Source: Actinomycetota bacterium (GTDB lineage Bacteria > Actinomycetota > Humimicrobiia > Humimicrobiales > Humimicrobiaceae). Taken from it: a stretch of DNA of 64,000 nt. The DNA lies in contig JAMCSM010000013.1 in NCBI GenBank assembly GCA_023380915.1, positions 19,204 through 83,203 of the forward strand. Reading direction: 5' to 3'. The number at the start of each line of letters is the position of its first letter. Position 1 is the first letter of the stretch. A program made the position numbers and the translations under genes. The notes under the pieces were generated by a model. The model did not search any database, had not been told where the DNA came from, and saw only the letters and a list, made by a program, of their open reading frames with translations. This document shows, piece by piece, positions 52,157 to 61,905 of this stretch.

Positions 52157-53848
52157 CTGGAAATAAAAATAGAAAGAGCATTAATAAGTGTTTCCGATAA
52201 AAGGGCAGTAATTGAGTTTGCAAAGGGTCTTGAGAATTTCGGAATTGAAATTGTTTCTACCGGAGGGACTTACAAAGTACTTAAGGAAGCAGGAGTTAAA
52301 GTTATGAAGATTGATGAACTTACAGGTTTTCCCGAAATGCTTGACGGCAGAGTTAAAACTTTACATCCTTTTGTTCATGGCGCAATTCTTGCAAACAGAG
52401 ATATTCCCTCTCATATGCAGCAGATAAAGGATGCAGCAATAAAAAAGATAGATATGGTGGTAGTAAATCTTTATCCTTTCAGGGAAACTGTTTCAAAACC
52501 TGATGTAAAAATGCAGGAAGCTATTGAAAATATTGATATCGGAGGTCCTGCAATGATAAGGAGTGCTGCTAAAAATTCTTCCGCAGTTGCAGTAGTAGTT
52601 GACCCCGATGATTATATGATAATTCTGGAAGAAATGAGAGTAAGCGGTGGAAAGTTAAGCAAAAATATGTTGTTTTCATTAAGTGTTAAAGCATTCAAAC
52701 ATACATGTGAATATGACAGCGTGATATTTAATTATTTTATTGATAAAGTTGCCCAATATGGAAGCAATAAAATAACAATGGAGACTTTCCTTAATATTAA
52801 AAATACAGGAGCAGAAGCAAAAACATTAAAGGATTTTAATTTAAATATATTTAAGGATAATAAAGGTAATTTCAGCAAGGATTTAAATCTGCGCTTATTT
52901 AAAAAACAAAATTTAAGATATGGCGAAAATCCGCATCAGAGAGCATCTTATTATATGTTTTCAGAAGCGCCGGCAGATAGCTTTGTAATGGCACAGCAGC
53001 TTAACGGAAAGGAATTATCATATAATAATATACTTGATGGTAATGCTGCTTTTAATATTGTAAAGGAATTTGACAGAACATGTGTGGCAATCATAAAGCA
53101 TAACAATCCCTGCGGCTGCGCCCTTGGAAAAGATGTTCCGGAAGCATATAAAAAAGCTTATGATGCAGACCCTGTTTCAGCTTATGGTTCTGTAGTAGCA
53201 TGCAATCAAACGTGGTCAGAGGAAGCAGCAAAATTTTTAACAGATAAGTATGTTGAAGTTTTAATTGCCCCGGATTTTGAAGAGAAAGCATTAAAGCTTC
53301 TTGTCCAAAAACAAAATTTAAGAATTTTAAAAGTACAATTTAATTTAAAATCATATCTTGAAAAAATTAAAAATTCTGATTTTAAAAATAGCTTTCCTGA
53401 CATTAAGAGTGTTGATGGCGGACTCTTAATCCAGGAAATGGACATCGGGATTGATAATCTAAAGGAAATGAAAGTTGTAACTGATACTTGTCCTACTGAA
53501 GATCAATGGAAGGATTTACTGTTCGGGTGGCAGATTGTTAAAAATGTTAAATCAAATGCGATACTGCTTGTAAAAGATGAAATGACTATAGGTGTTGGGG
53601 CTGGTCAGATGAGCAGGATTGATTCAGCAAGGATAGCAATTGAAAAATCACATGGAAAATCCAGAGGCCCAGTTATTGCTTCGGATGCTTTTTTCCCGTT
53701 TGCAGATTCAATTGAAATTGCTGCACAAAACGGTATTACAGCAATAATTCAGCCTGGCGGTTCTGTAAATGATAATGAAGTAATTAATGCGTGCAATGAA
53801 TACGGCATAGCAATGGTATTTACAGGTAAAAGACATTTCAAGCATTGA
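52157..53848 (+). CDS. purH: Bifunctional AICAR transformylase/IMP cyclohydrolase, probable CTG start
   Basis: About 563 residues. The first in-frame ATG is at 52304, but conserved PurH sequence (RALISVSDKRAVIEFAKGL, then STGGTYKVL) lies upstream of it in the same frame, so translation must start earlier. The best start is CTG at 52157, six bases after an AAGGAG ribosome site and two bases past the purN stop. KTLHPFVHGAILANRD, RYGENPHQRASYY, IIKHNNPCGCALG and MVFTGKRHFKH mark the two domains. The protein is somewhat longer than the usual 510-530 residues. Confidence 0.93.
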   Translation: MEIKIERALISVSDKRAVIEFAKGLENFGIEIVSTGGTYKVLKEAGVKVMKIDELTGFPEMLDGRVKTLHPFVHGAILANRDIPSHMQQIKDAAIKKIDMVVVNLYPFRETVSKPDVKMQEAIENIDIGGPAMIRSAAKNSSAVAVVVDPDDYMIILEEMRVSGGKLSKNMLFSLSVKAFKHTCEYDSVIFNYFIDKVAQYGSNKITMETFLNIKNTGAEAKTLKDFNLNIFKDNKGNFSKDLNLRLFKKQNLRYGENPHQRASYYMFSEAPADSFVMAQQLNGKELSYNNILDGNAAFNIVKEFDRTCVAIIKHNNPCGCALGKDVPEAYKKAYDADPVSAYGSVVACNQTWSEEAAKFLTDKYVEVLIAPDFEEKALKLLVQKQNLRILKVQFNLKSYLEKIKNSDFKNSFPDIKSVDGGLLIQEMDIGIDNLKEMKVVTDTCPTEDQWKDLLFGWQIVKNVKSNAILLVKDEMTIGVGAGQMSRIDSARIAIEKSHGKSRGPVIASDAFFPFADSIEIAAQNGITAIIQPGGSVNDNEVINACNEYGIAMVFTGKRHFKH

Positions 53849-54018
53849 AATGTCAGAGATTCTGAGATTATAGCTATTTTTTCTCTTTATATTTTCATTT
53901 AGAAATTATCCAACTTTTTTAACTGGTTTGAATTATAATAGATTTATTGATGACAAATTAGTCAATACCTGAATTTATAAGATTACCTGAAAGTATAGCA
54001 TTATTTGGAGTGAGTTTT

Positions 54019-54936
54019 ATGATAATTGATTCAGAAGTTCATGTATTTTGTAAAATAAATTATTTTGGCAATGTTGATTTGGAGTATTCACCAGAACTCC
54101 TGATAGCAGAAATGGATAATGCTGGTGTAGATAAAGGTATTTTAATTAGCTATGAAATGAAGGATGTGGGGTACATTTTAAGAATGTATGGAGAAGATAT
54201 ATATAATAGAAGAATAATTAATAAGGAGTATTTCGTTCATGCATTCAAAAAATTTCCTGAAAGATTTATATGGTTTACTTATGGATTTGATCCTGATAAT
54301 AAAAATTACCTGGATATAGTTAAAAAAGACGTTTCATATGGGGCGAGTGGCATAAAATTATTACCATCTGCAACGGGATTCACAATGGATGATAAAAGAC
54401 TTATACCACTTTTTAAATATTGTGAAAAAGAAAAATTACAAATAAGTTTAGCAAATGAATACTGGAATTATTTAGATAGGCCACCCCATACTTCAGACTT
54501 TGGCAAATATTGTGCTCCAATTCATAAAATAATTGAAGAATATAATATCAACTGGATTTTTAATCACCTTGGTTGTTTTAATTGGACTTGTGAGTTTCCT
54601 CATCCCTACGGAACAGTAAAAAAAGAAGAATTATTTAAAAATTTAGATGAATTCATTAAACTAATGTCCCATCCCAATGTATGGACTCAAAATGCTTATA
54701 TTGTTGCTTATTTTAGAGATGAAGAGTTCCCATATCCGACTGCTCATAAATTAATGAAAGGTTTAATAAAAGGAATAGGAATAGATAAATTTATATTTGG
54801 TACTGATTGGCCATGGACCGAACGCTTCTGTAAATATAAACAACAAATTGAAATGATAAGAAATGCTGATTATATGACGGAGGAAGAAAAAGAAAAATTT
54901 TTAAGTAAAAATGTAGAGAAATTTTTGAATTTATAA
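54019..54936 (+). CDS. Amidohydrolase-family protein (metal-dependent hydrolase)
   Basis: 305 residues from ATG 54019, chosen over an in-frame GTG at 54010 because the GGAG ribosome site overlaps that GTG. A TIM-barrel amidohydrolase-2 fold (ACMSD-like) is suggested by DSEVHVF at the N-terminus, where the usual HxH has only one His, by FNHLGCFNW in the middle and by FGTDWPWTERF (metal Asp) near residue 270. It could be a hydrolase or decarboxylase of a small carboxylate. It lies alone between purH and the hydrogenase operon. Confidence 0.75.
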   Translation: MIIDSEVHVFCKINYFGNVDLEYSPELLIAEMDNAGVDKGILISYEMKDVGYILRMYGEDIYNRRIINKEYFVHAFKKFPERFIWFTYGFDPDNKNYLDIVKKDVSYGASGIKLLPSATGFTMDDKRLIPLFKYCEKEKLQISLANEYWNYLDRPPHTSDFGKYCAPIHKIIEEYNINWIFNHLGCFNWTCEFPHPYGTVKKEELFKNLDEFIKLMSHPNVWTQNAYIVAYFRDEEFPYPTAHKLMKGLIKGIGIDKFIFGTDWPWTERFCKYKQQIEMIRNADYMTEEEKEKFLSKNVEKFLNL

Positions 54937-54966
54937 TATTTAATCTGAATTATTTACCTTTTCAGG

Positions 54967-56259
54967 TTAATACTTCAAAACTACATTTATAAGATGAGTT
55001 GAGCAAGAAATACATGGATCGTATGCCCTTATAAGCATCTCAACTGCTAAAGTTATTTCTTCTTTTGTTTTATCAAGTATATTCGGTATTAAAGCTTCGA
55101 GGTCCATTTCCATGTTCTTAAGATTCTGACCGGTAGGAATAATTAAATTGGCTTTGGTGATAATTCCATTATTGTCAATTTCATATTCATGGTAGAGAGT
55201 CCCGCGTGGAACCTCACATGCACCAACACCTCTTCCGCTCTTGATTTTGAAACTCATGTCTTCTTCTTTGAGTCCATTTTTTAATAACTCATCAATTAAA
55301 GAGATACTTGCTTCCACACAATGAAGTGTTTCAACTATTTGTGCGATGTTATTCATATAAGGGTTGAAACAGGGTATATTAAGATTCAAATCTGCTGCAG
55401 CTTTCTTTGCCATTGGTGTTAATTGATCATAGTTTATATTTATCCTTGAAAGTGCACCAACCATTAAGGATTCTCTTATTGAGTTACAATGTTTTGCTGA
55501 TGAATAAGAAACAATCTTTTCACAAACTTTATCCTTATAATTTTCCACCGGTGTTAGACCATCATCAGAGGAAGCAATCTGGTCACCTTCATAAAATGCA
55601 TATTCCTCGTTTGATTTTAGTGCCAGATATTCTGTCTCTCTATTAAAAGCTGGAACCCGTAAAGTCTTGTAAAGTTTTACTGTTGCTTCAAGATCCGGAA
55701 ACGATCCGATTAATTTCTCTTTTAATTCTTTAAGTTCTTCAACTTTTGGAATTTTTGTAAATCCATTAACAACTGTAGAGGTTGGGTGCACAGTTCTTCC
55801 ACCAATTAGATCACACATATCATTTGCAAGCTTTTTAAGATAAAGAGCTCTCTTAACTACATCGGGGTTGATTGAAACAAGAGGAACAACACTGCCTACA
55901 CCAAGAAAATCGGGTGCTGCTAAAAAATATTCATGCAATATGTGACTTTGCATAGTTGCCCCATATGTCAAGAGCCTGCGTAGTTTAATTGTCTGCTTTG
56001 AAGGTTTGATATCCATTGCTGCTTCTACGGCTTTTAAAGATGTTAGAGTATGACCAACAGAGCAAATTCCGCATATCCTGGAAGTTATATGAGGAGCTTC
56101 ATCAAATCTACGGCCTAAAACCATCGCCTCAAAAAATCTTGGCGATTCTACTATCTCGAGTCTTAATTCTTCAATCTTTCCTTCTTTTATATTAATTACT
56201 ATGTTTCCATGCCCTTCAACCCTGGCAATGTGCTCAACATTTATATCAACCACACTCAT
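54967..56259 (-). CDS. hydA: [NiFe] hydrogenase large (alpha) subunit, HydA-like
   Basis: 430 residues, last gene of a four-gene operon. The L1 nickel ligands are in RICGICSVGH (Cys63, Cys66) and the L2 ligands in DPCISCSTH near the C-terminus (Cys416, Cys419), followed by an eight-residue tail of the kind removed by a maturation protease. The arrangement matches the cytoplasmic, NADP-linked group 3b sulfhydrogenase of Pyrococcus type. Its ATG overlaps the stop of the small-subunit gene by four bases. Confidence 0.92.
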   Translation of the reverse strand: MSVVDINVEHIARVEGHGNIVINIKEGKIEELRLEIVESPRFFEAMVLGRRFDEAPHITSRICGICSVGHTLTSLKAVEAAMDIKPSKQTIKLRRLLTYGATMQSHILHEYFLAAPDFLGVGSVVPLVSINPDVVKRALYLKKLANDMCDLIGGRTVHPTSTVVNGFTKIPKVEELKELKEKLIGSFPDLEATVKLYKTLRVPAFNRETEYLALKSNEEYAFYEGDQIASSDDGLTPVENYKDKVCEKIVSYSSAKHCNSIRESLMVGALSRININYDQLTPMAKKAAADLNLNIPCFNPYMNNIAQIVETLHCVEASISLIDELLKNGLKEEDMSFKIKSGRGVGACEVPRGTLYHEYEIDNNGIITKANLIIPTGQNLKNMEMDLEALIPNILDKTKEEITLAVEMLIRAYDPCISCSTHLINVVLKY

Positions 56260-56993
56260 TTTGATTCCTCCGTATAACCATCATACAATCTAAATCTCAA
56301 AAGTATATCATGTACTGTTAAACCATGTTTTTCCAGAATATCCTTCTCTGAGTTTACGTTGGCATCTTCTAATAAACCACGACATCCATAACATTGGTTT
56401 CCTACATTTGGACAGGACGAGTTACATCCTGCACGTGTTACGGGCCCAAGACAAGTCATTTCCTTATCAAATACACATGTGTTCTCGTTTAATTTGCATT
56501 CCACACAAACAGGATAATTTTGTATTAATGGTTTTATATCCAATAAAAGTGATTTTGTTATTTTTAAAAATTCATTTTTATTTATTGGACAACCTCTAAC
56601 ATAGCCGTCTACATTGATTATCTGGTCTATGGGTTTAGTTGATATAGAATCAAAATATTTTGCACTATCTCCATAAACAATATTTTTGGCTTTATTAATG
56701 CCAATAAAATTTTTTAAATAAGGAATTCCTCCTATACAAGCACATGCACCAAGGGCAATCACTTTACCTGCATTTTCCCTTATCCATTTTAAGTCATCAA
56801 TTTCTGATTCTCGTGTGATCGCACCTTCTACGAAAGCAATTGAATAATTTTCAGAATGCTCGCTCATTGCCATCTTAAAATAGGCAATATCAATAGCACC
56901 AAGAAGATCTAATATTTCATCTTCCAGATTGACAATTTGAAGCTGACAGCCAGAGCAACTGGTAAAGCCAAAAATACCAATTTTGGGCTTCAT
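56256..56993 (-). CDS. hydD: [NiFe] hydrogenase small (delta) subunit, HydD-like
   Basis: 245 residues. The proximal cluster cysteines are in GFTSCSGCQLQ and CACIGGIPYLK; further Fe-S ligands are CVECKLNENTC, RAGCNSSCP and NQCYGCRGLL. It passes electrons between the large subunit and the diaphorase subunits. Start and stop overlap neighbours (ATGA and TAATG). Confidence 0.92.
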   Translation of the reverse strand: MKPKIGIFGFTSCSGCQLQIVNLEDEILDLLGAIDIAYFKMAMSEHSENYSIAFVEGAITRESEIDDLKWIRENAGKVIALGACACIGGIPYLKNFIGINKAKNIVYGDSAKYFDSISTKPIDQIINVDGYVRGCPINKNEFLKITKSLLLDIKPLIQNYPVCVECKLNENTCVFDKEMTCLGPVTRAGCNSSCPNVGNQCYGCRGLLEDANVNSEKDILEKHGLTVHDILLRFRLYDGYTEESK

Positions 56994-57838
56994 TAGATTG
57001 CCTCCTGTAAATTAAGTACGTCCCAGTAGTTAAAAACAGGCCCATCAATGCATGTATATTTATAACCAACACCACAATGACCACATTTACCTATTCCACA
57101 TTTCATTAGACGCTCAAGTGATACAAATATGTTTTCCTTAATAAATCGTTTCTTTAAGAGTTCTTTTACAACGAATTTATACATGATTGGAGGCCCACAA
57201 ATTATTGCATAGGTATTTGTTGGGTGGATTTGAATATCAGGAATGAACTTGGTAACTACGCCAACCTCACCACTCCAATGATTATTCGGGTTATCTACTG
57301 TAACCCTGAGATCTACATCATTGCGTTCCTGCCACCATTTTATGTCAGATTCAAAAAGTATCTCTGCCGGATTCTTAGCCCCATAAAGAATCGTAACATT
57401 CTTAAACTTTGTTCTCTCATCCAGTATATAATTAATTAGTGAACGGAGCGGAGCAAGACCAATTCCCCCGGCTATAAAAAGAAGATCGTTTCCAATCATC
57501 GCTTCAACAGGAAAACCGTTACCATATGGACCTCTGATGCCGATTATCGAACCTTCTTGCATTTTATGGATAGTATTTGTGAGATTGCCAACGTTTCTTA
57601 TACAGACCTGAAAAAATCCCTTTTTTGTTGGAGAAGAACATATTGAAATAGGTGCTTCACCAATAGAAAAAACACTAACTTCCACAAACTGACCTGGTTT
57701 GAAGTTAAAAGAATTTCCAACAACTTCATTATTAAAACGTATCTCAAATAACTTTTCTGTTTCTGTAAGTTTCTGTTTTCTTGTAATGCTAGCGATATTA
57801 GGTAAATAATGATTTTGCTTGTTGGATATTTCAGTCAT
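56993..57838 (-). CDS. hydG: Hydrogenase gamma subunit: FAD/NAD(P)-binding reductase with 2Fe-2S site, HydG-like
   Basis: 281 residues of the ferredoxin-NADP reductase family. EAPISICSSPTKKGFFQ and GPYGNGFPVEAM bind FAD; FIAGGIGLAPLRSLI binds NAD(P). CGIGKCGHCGVG and a later Cys near the C-terminus ligate the 2Fe-2S cluster (like dihydroorotate dehydrogenase PyrK). It exchanges electrons with NAD(P)H. The family name HydG here refers to the sulfhydrogenase gamma subunit, not the [FeFe] maturase. Confidence 0.9.
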   Translation of the reverse strand: MTEISNKQNHYLPNIASITRKQKLTETEKLFEIRFNNEVVGNSFNFKPGQFVEVSVFSIGEAPISICSSPTKKGFFQVCIRNVGNLTNTIHKMQEGSIIGIRGPYGNGFPVEAMIGNDLLFIAGGIGLAPLRSLINYILDERTKFKNVTILYGAKNPAEILFESDIKWWQERNDVDLRVTVDNPNNHWSGEVGVVTKFIPDIQIHPTNTYAIICGPPIMYKFVVKELLKKRFIKENIFVSLERLMKCGIGKCGHCGVGYKYTCIDGPVFNYWDVLNLQEAI

Positions 57839-58887
57839 TATACTTTCACCTCACCTACTATCATCTTAAGAACTTCAACCTTATTAATCTTAGCCGGACA
57901 AAATATAATACATCTTCCACAGCCAACACAAGCAGGGCGGCCATACATCTCAACAAATCCCTTTTGCTTATGATAGTAACGAAGTTTAAGTCTGGTGGCA
58001 CGATCTTTCCTAAAATTATGTCCGCCGGCTACTTTTGCAAAGTCTGTTAAAAGGCATGAATCCCACTGCCTGTCCCTATGACCCTGTGTCATTGTAAGCT
58101 CAATATCGTCCATTACATTAAAGCAATAACAGGTTGGGCAAACAAAGGAACATCCTCCGCAACCAAAGCAAGCTTTAGCTGTATCCTCCCATACTCTTGA
58201 TTCATAGGAAAGATCCATTAAATCAGCAAGTTCGGCTGTTTCAACATCAAGAACAAATTTCTCGCTATGCTCCTGTATTTTTTCCTTGTAAGCTGCAATA
58301 TCTTTGTGAGGATCGTCTACAGAAGTAAGATACCTATAATAGGGGATTTTAGTGTAGATATTCAATAGATAATCACCCATACTTGTGTTTATTCTTGCTA
58401 AAAATCTATCTCCAAGGTTTACTAAGAATATGTCAAATCCTCTATCTACCTGATCAGCATCCATACTTTTACAAAAGCATGTATCACTTGGTTCACAATC
58501 AATTCCTATTATTATGTTTTTCTTACGGCGTTCCGTGTAGTAGTTGTCGATATATTTATTTGTAAATACATAATCAAGCATCTCAATTCCTTTGATATCA
58601 CATGAGTGTAACCCAAAAATTATAACCGGAGTATCTACTTTAGTTGTTTCTCTAACCTCTTGTATATTGCCAAGTGAGTAAGTAAAAAGAGTTTCTCTTT
58701 GTGGAAGGAAATATTTTTTTGGCGGAAGCATTGTCATATTGTAGTTTAAATCAATATCCTCGTAATTCGATATATCGCCGAAAACATGGTGTTTGCCTGC
58801 CTTTTTGGGCCCCACTACTTTATAATCATTTAGTAGGCCTTCAACAAATAATTTAAGATCATTTTTTGGTATGATCTTATAAAGCAT
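57838..58887 (-). CDS. hydB: Hydrogenase beta subunit: 4Fe-4S ferredoxin-domain protein, HydB-like
   Basis: 349 residues, first gene of the hydrogenase operon. Two 4Fe-4S motifs are seen: CFGCGGCSFVCPTCYCF and CVGCGRCIIFCPAKIN. It forms the electron-transfer beta subunit of the sulfhydrogenase (bifunctional hydrogenase and sulfur reductase in archaeal relatives). Its start overlaps no other gene; the upstream 241-base gap must hold the operon promoter, though I see no strong consensus. Confidence 0.9.
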   Translation of the reverse strand: MLYKIIPKNDLKLFVEGLLNDYKVVGPKKAGKHHVFGDISNYEDIDLNYNMTMLPPKKYFLPQRETLFTYSLGNIQEVRETTKVDTPVIIFGLHSCDIKGIEMLDYVFTNKYIDNYYTERRKKNIIIGIDCEPSDTCFCKSMDADQVDRGFDIFLVNLGDRFLARINTSMGDYLLNIYTKIPYYRYLTSVDDPHKDIAAYKEKIQEHSEKFVLDVETAELADLMDLSYESRVWEDTAKACFGCGGCSFVCPTCYCFNVMDDIELTMTQGHRDRQWDSCLLTDFAKVAGGHNFRKDRATRLKLRYYHKQKGFVEMYGRPACVGCGRCIIFCPAKINKVEVLKMIVGEVKV

Positions 58888-59052
58888 TTTATTCCTCTTT
58901 TATATTTTCTTTAAAATTAATTACAGTTCTTATTTCCAATAATTTCTTGTGATACTTGGCAAATTTTAGTAAATAATATCATATTTTTAAATAATTAAAA
59001 GTGTGTAAAATCATATTTATAAATTATAAATAAAAAATCTGCAGTTATAAAT

Positions 59053-59089
59053 AAAAAAACAGATCCCGTTATTTGAGATCTGTTTTTTT
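59053..59089 (-). terminator. Bidirectional intrinsic terminator after lon
   Basis: ACAGATC (59059-59065) and GATCTGT (59077-59083) pair, with an A-run on the left side and a T-run on the right, so it can stop transcription in either direction. The lon stop is 40 bases away on the minus strand. Confidence 0.8.
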
Positions 59090-59128
59090 ATTGTCCGTCT
59101 ATAAAATTAAATTAATGTATTTTGTTTT

Positions 59129-61564
59129 TCAAGCAGTTGTAATGGACATTACCTTATTTTCAGCCTTAATTTTAGTGCCTTGTGCTTCCGGTCTTCCAAA
59201 AGGATTTTTTTCAAGTGTATGCTTTAAAAGATCTTCAATGTTTTCAACATAAACCAGTTCAATACCTTTTGTTATAGCTTCAGGAACTTCTTCAACATCT
59301 TTTTTATTTTTTAGCGGAAGAACAACTTTCCTTAATCCCGAGCGTTTTGCAGCAAGAAGCTTTTCCTTAAGCCCTCCAATAGGCAGTATTCTTCCTCTTA
59401 AGGTAACTTCACCGGTCATTCCAACATCGCGTAAAACAGGAATACCTGTAAGTACTGAAACAATGGAAGTAGTTATTGCCACTCCTGCAGAAGGACCATC
59501 TTTTGGAATTGCACCGCTTGGTACATGTATATGCATATCTGATTTTGCAAAAATGCTGTTATCGATACCCAGTTCTTTTGCCTTTGAATGCACATAGCTT
59601 AATGCAGCTTTTGCAGACTCCTGCATTACATCGCCCAGACTGCCGGTTAAAGTTAAACCTCCGCGTCCCTTATAATAGGTAGATTCTATGAGAATTATAT
59701 CTCCACCTACAGGGGTATAAGCCAGTCCTGTTGCAACTCCAACTGTATTCTTTTCCTCAATTTCGCTTGGCTGTATTTTTGAAACTCCAAGGTAATCATA
59801 TACTTTTTTCTTTGTAACAAGCTTTGAAGATTTTCTGTCCTCGACAATTTCCCTTGCAATTTTTTTGCATATATTGGAAATTTCCCTTTCAAGATTTCTT
59901 ACTCCGGCTTCTCTGGTAAATTCTTCAATTATTGTTAAAACAGCATCTTTTGCAAATTTAACATTATATTTTTCAATTCCCTGTTCCTTAAGCTGCTTTG
60001 GAATTAAAAACTTTTCAGCAATGTGCAATTTTTCTTCGCTGCTGTATCCGGGAAGCTCAAGAACTTCCATCCTGTCTCTTAGTGCCGGATGTATGGTATC
60101 AAGGATGTTAGCTGTTGCTATAAACATTACATTTGAGAGATCATAAGGCACTTCCAGATAATGGTCCCTGAATGAATTGTTTTGTTCAGGATCAAGGACC
60201 TCAAGAAGTGCTGAAGACGGATCTCCTCTATAATCTGCACCAACCTTGTCAATTTCATCAAGCATAAATACCGGATTATTTACTTTAACTTGAGACAAAC
60301 CCTGGATGATTCTTCCAGGCAATGCTCCAACATAAGTTCTTCTGTGACCTCTAATCTCTGCTTCATCCCTTATGCCGCCAATGGACATCCTTATAAATTT
60401 TCTTCCGAGAGACTTTGCTATAGACTGTCCAAGTGAAGTTTTTCCAACTCCAGGAGGACCTACAAAGCATAAAATCGGACCCTTTGTTGTTTTGCCTTTA
60501 AGCTTTCTTACTGCAAGGTAATCAAGAATATGTTCCTTTACTTTTTCAAGATCATAATGATCTCCATCAAGGACTTCCTTTGCTTTTCTGATTTCCAGTG
60601 AATCCTTTGTTTTTTCAGACCATGGTACTTCGAGCATCCACTCAACATAAGTTCTTATATAAGAATATTCAGGCGACATGCTTGACATGCTCTCAAGCCT
60701 TTTTATTTCTTTTTCAACTTTTTCGCTTGCTTCCTTTGGCATTTTTTTCTTCTTGAGCTTTTTTTGAAGCTCAACGGTTAAAGCAACTGATTCATCAGAT
60801 TCACCCAGCTCTTCTTTTATTGCCTTAAGCTGCTGTCTTAAATAAAAATCTCTTTGTGTTTTGCCAACTTCTTCCTGAACTTTGTTTCTTATTTGAGACT
60901 GAACTTCAAATTTCTTTAATTCCTCTGCCAGAAATTCAGTTAATTTTCTTAACCTTTCCTTAATATTGATTTCCTCAAGAATTTTTTGTTTTTGTTCAAT
61001 TTCTGAAAGCAGGTATGATGCAAACAAATCTGCCTGAACTTCCGGTTTTGAGATATTTGTTGCTGCCACAACAAAAGCTGTGGGAAGCGGAATTCCAAGC
61101 TGAATGAATTTTTCAACCTGCATTCTTATAGTTGTATTAAGATTATTAATTTCTTCATCTTCAACATAACTTACATCCTCAAGTACTTCTATTGCTCCCC
61201 TGAAATAACCCTCAGTTTGAGTAAAATATTTTATTCTTACTCTTGAAAGTCCTTCAACTATGCATTTTATTTCCGTTTGAGAAATATTAACAACCTGCTT
61301 TATTGCACAGGCAGTTCCGATTTCAAATAAATCATCCTTACCTATATTTTCCTTATCTTTTTCCTTTTGAGCTACAACAACAATTATCTGATGCTCCTTT
61401 GATGCTGCTTTCACAGCTTCAATTGACTTATCTCTGCCTACTGCCAGAGGAGTTGCGAGATAAGGGAAAACAACGCTGTTTTTCAGGGCAAGTATCGGCA
61501 ACTCAGTCGGAATTCTTATCTTATCCTTGCTTTCTTCGTTAACGCTATTTTTTTCTTCAGCCAT
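59129..61564 (-). CDS. lon: ATP-dependent Lon protease
   Basis: About 811 residues, starting at ATG 61564 (MAEEKNSV), six to seven bases after an AGGAG; an in-frame TTG at 61573 sits directly against that site and is less likely. It has the LON N-terminal domain (LPILALKNSVVFPYLATPL), an AAA+ module with GPPGVGKTSLGQS (about residue 370) and the Walker B motif MLDEIDKVG, and a serine-lysine protease domain with PKDGPSAGVAI (catalytic Ser near 690). It degrades damaged and regulatory proteins. A palindrome lies in its promoter region. Confidence 0.96.
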   Translation of the reverse strand: MAEEKNSVNEESKDKIRIPTELPILALKNSVVFPYLATPLAVGRDKSIEAVKAASKEHQIIVVVAQKEKDKENIGKDDLFEIGTACAIKQVVNISQTEIKCIVEGLSRVRIKYFTQTEGYFRGAIEVLEDVSYVEDEEINNLNTTIRMQVEKFIQLGIPLPTAFVVAATNISKPEVQADLFASYLLSEIEQKQKILEEINIKERLRKLTEFLAEELKKFEVQSQIRNKVQEEVGKTQRDFYLRQQLKAIKEELGESDESVALTVELQKKLKKKKMPKEASEKVEKEIKRLESMSSMSPEYSYIRTYVEWMLEVPWSEKTKDSLEIRKAKEVLDGDHYDLEKVKEHILDYLAVRKLKGKTTKGPILCFVGPPGVGKTSLGQSIAKSLGRKFIRMSIGGIRDEAEIRGHRRTYVGALPGRIIQGLSQVKVNNPVFMLDEIDKVGADYRGDPSSALLEVLDPEQNNSFRDHYLEVPYDLSNVMFIATANILDTIHPALRDRMEVLELPGYSSEEKLHIAEKFLIPKQLKEQGIEKYNVKFAKDAVLTIIEEFTREAGVRNLEREISNICKKIAREIVEDRKSSKLVTKKKVYDYLGVSKIQPSEIEEKNTVGVATGLAYTPVGGDIILIESTYYKGRGGLTLTGSLGDVMQESAKAALSYVHSKAKELGIDNSIFAKSDMHIHVPSGAIPKDGPSAGVAITTSIVSVLTGIPVLRDVGMTGEVTLRGRILPIGGLKEKLLAAKRSGLRKVVLPLKNKKDVEEVPEAITKGIELVYVENIEDLLKHTLEKNPFGRPEAQGTKIKAENKVMSITTA

Positions 61565-61588
61565 AATATTCAACTCCTGTTATTTAAT

Positions 61589-61617
61589 TAAGGGCTGTAA
61601 TTATCTCTACGCCCTTA
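61589..61617 (-). promoter_or_regulatory. Inverted repeat in the lon leader
   Basis: TAAGGGC (61589-61595) and GCCCTTA (61611-61617) are perfect inverted copies around a 15-base loop, about 25 bases upstream of the lon ATG. It could be a leader hairpin or a regulator site. There is no match to CIRCE or HspR boxes that I can see. Confidence 0.4.
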
Positions 61618-61643
61618 TGTTTTTTATATTTTTTTTTAAAAAT

Positions 61644-61671
61644 CTGTTTATTAAACAGTGAAACTATTATA
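61644..61671 (-). promoter_or_regulatory. Probable lon -10 box with a perfect 15-base palindrome at +1
   Basis: On the minus strand a TATAAT hexamer is complementary to 61666-61671; transcription would start about 61659. CTGTTTATTAAACAG, a 7-1-7 perfect palindrome at 61644-61658, covers that point. A repressor bound there would block lon. A -35 box is not obvious. Confidence 0.5.
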
Positions 61672-61905
61672 TCAGAAAAATCAATAAAAAACTAAAATAA
61701 TTTTCTTAATCTATGAGAAACATTTTTCACTTTAAATGAAAATAATTTGAGTATTATAAACATTATACCAGCCTTGTCAAATATTAATTTTTTTATAAGG
61801 ACTTGTTTGCTCTTGATAGTATCTATGAGAAAGGACTTTCTTTTGAATATATAAACATTACTTGAACAGATTTTGTTTTAGTTAATAATTTGATAGCATT
61901 AACAT

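Larger units (their letters stand above)
61574..61905 (+). other. Divergent intergenic region, lon versus toxin-antitoxin
   Basis: About 330 AT-rich bases. The left half carries the lon promoter elements described separately. The right half presumably carries the promoter for the toxin-antitoxin genes; a weak TTGAAC (61862-61867) with an AATAAT about 16 bases on is the best candidate. No ORF. Confidence 0.5.

Noticed and set aside
58930..58970. TTGTGATACTTGGCAA before the hydrogenase operon as a Rex box
   Set aside because: Only one half-site matches; the other is too different.
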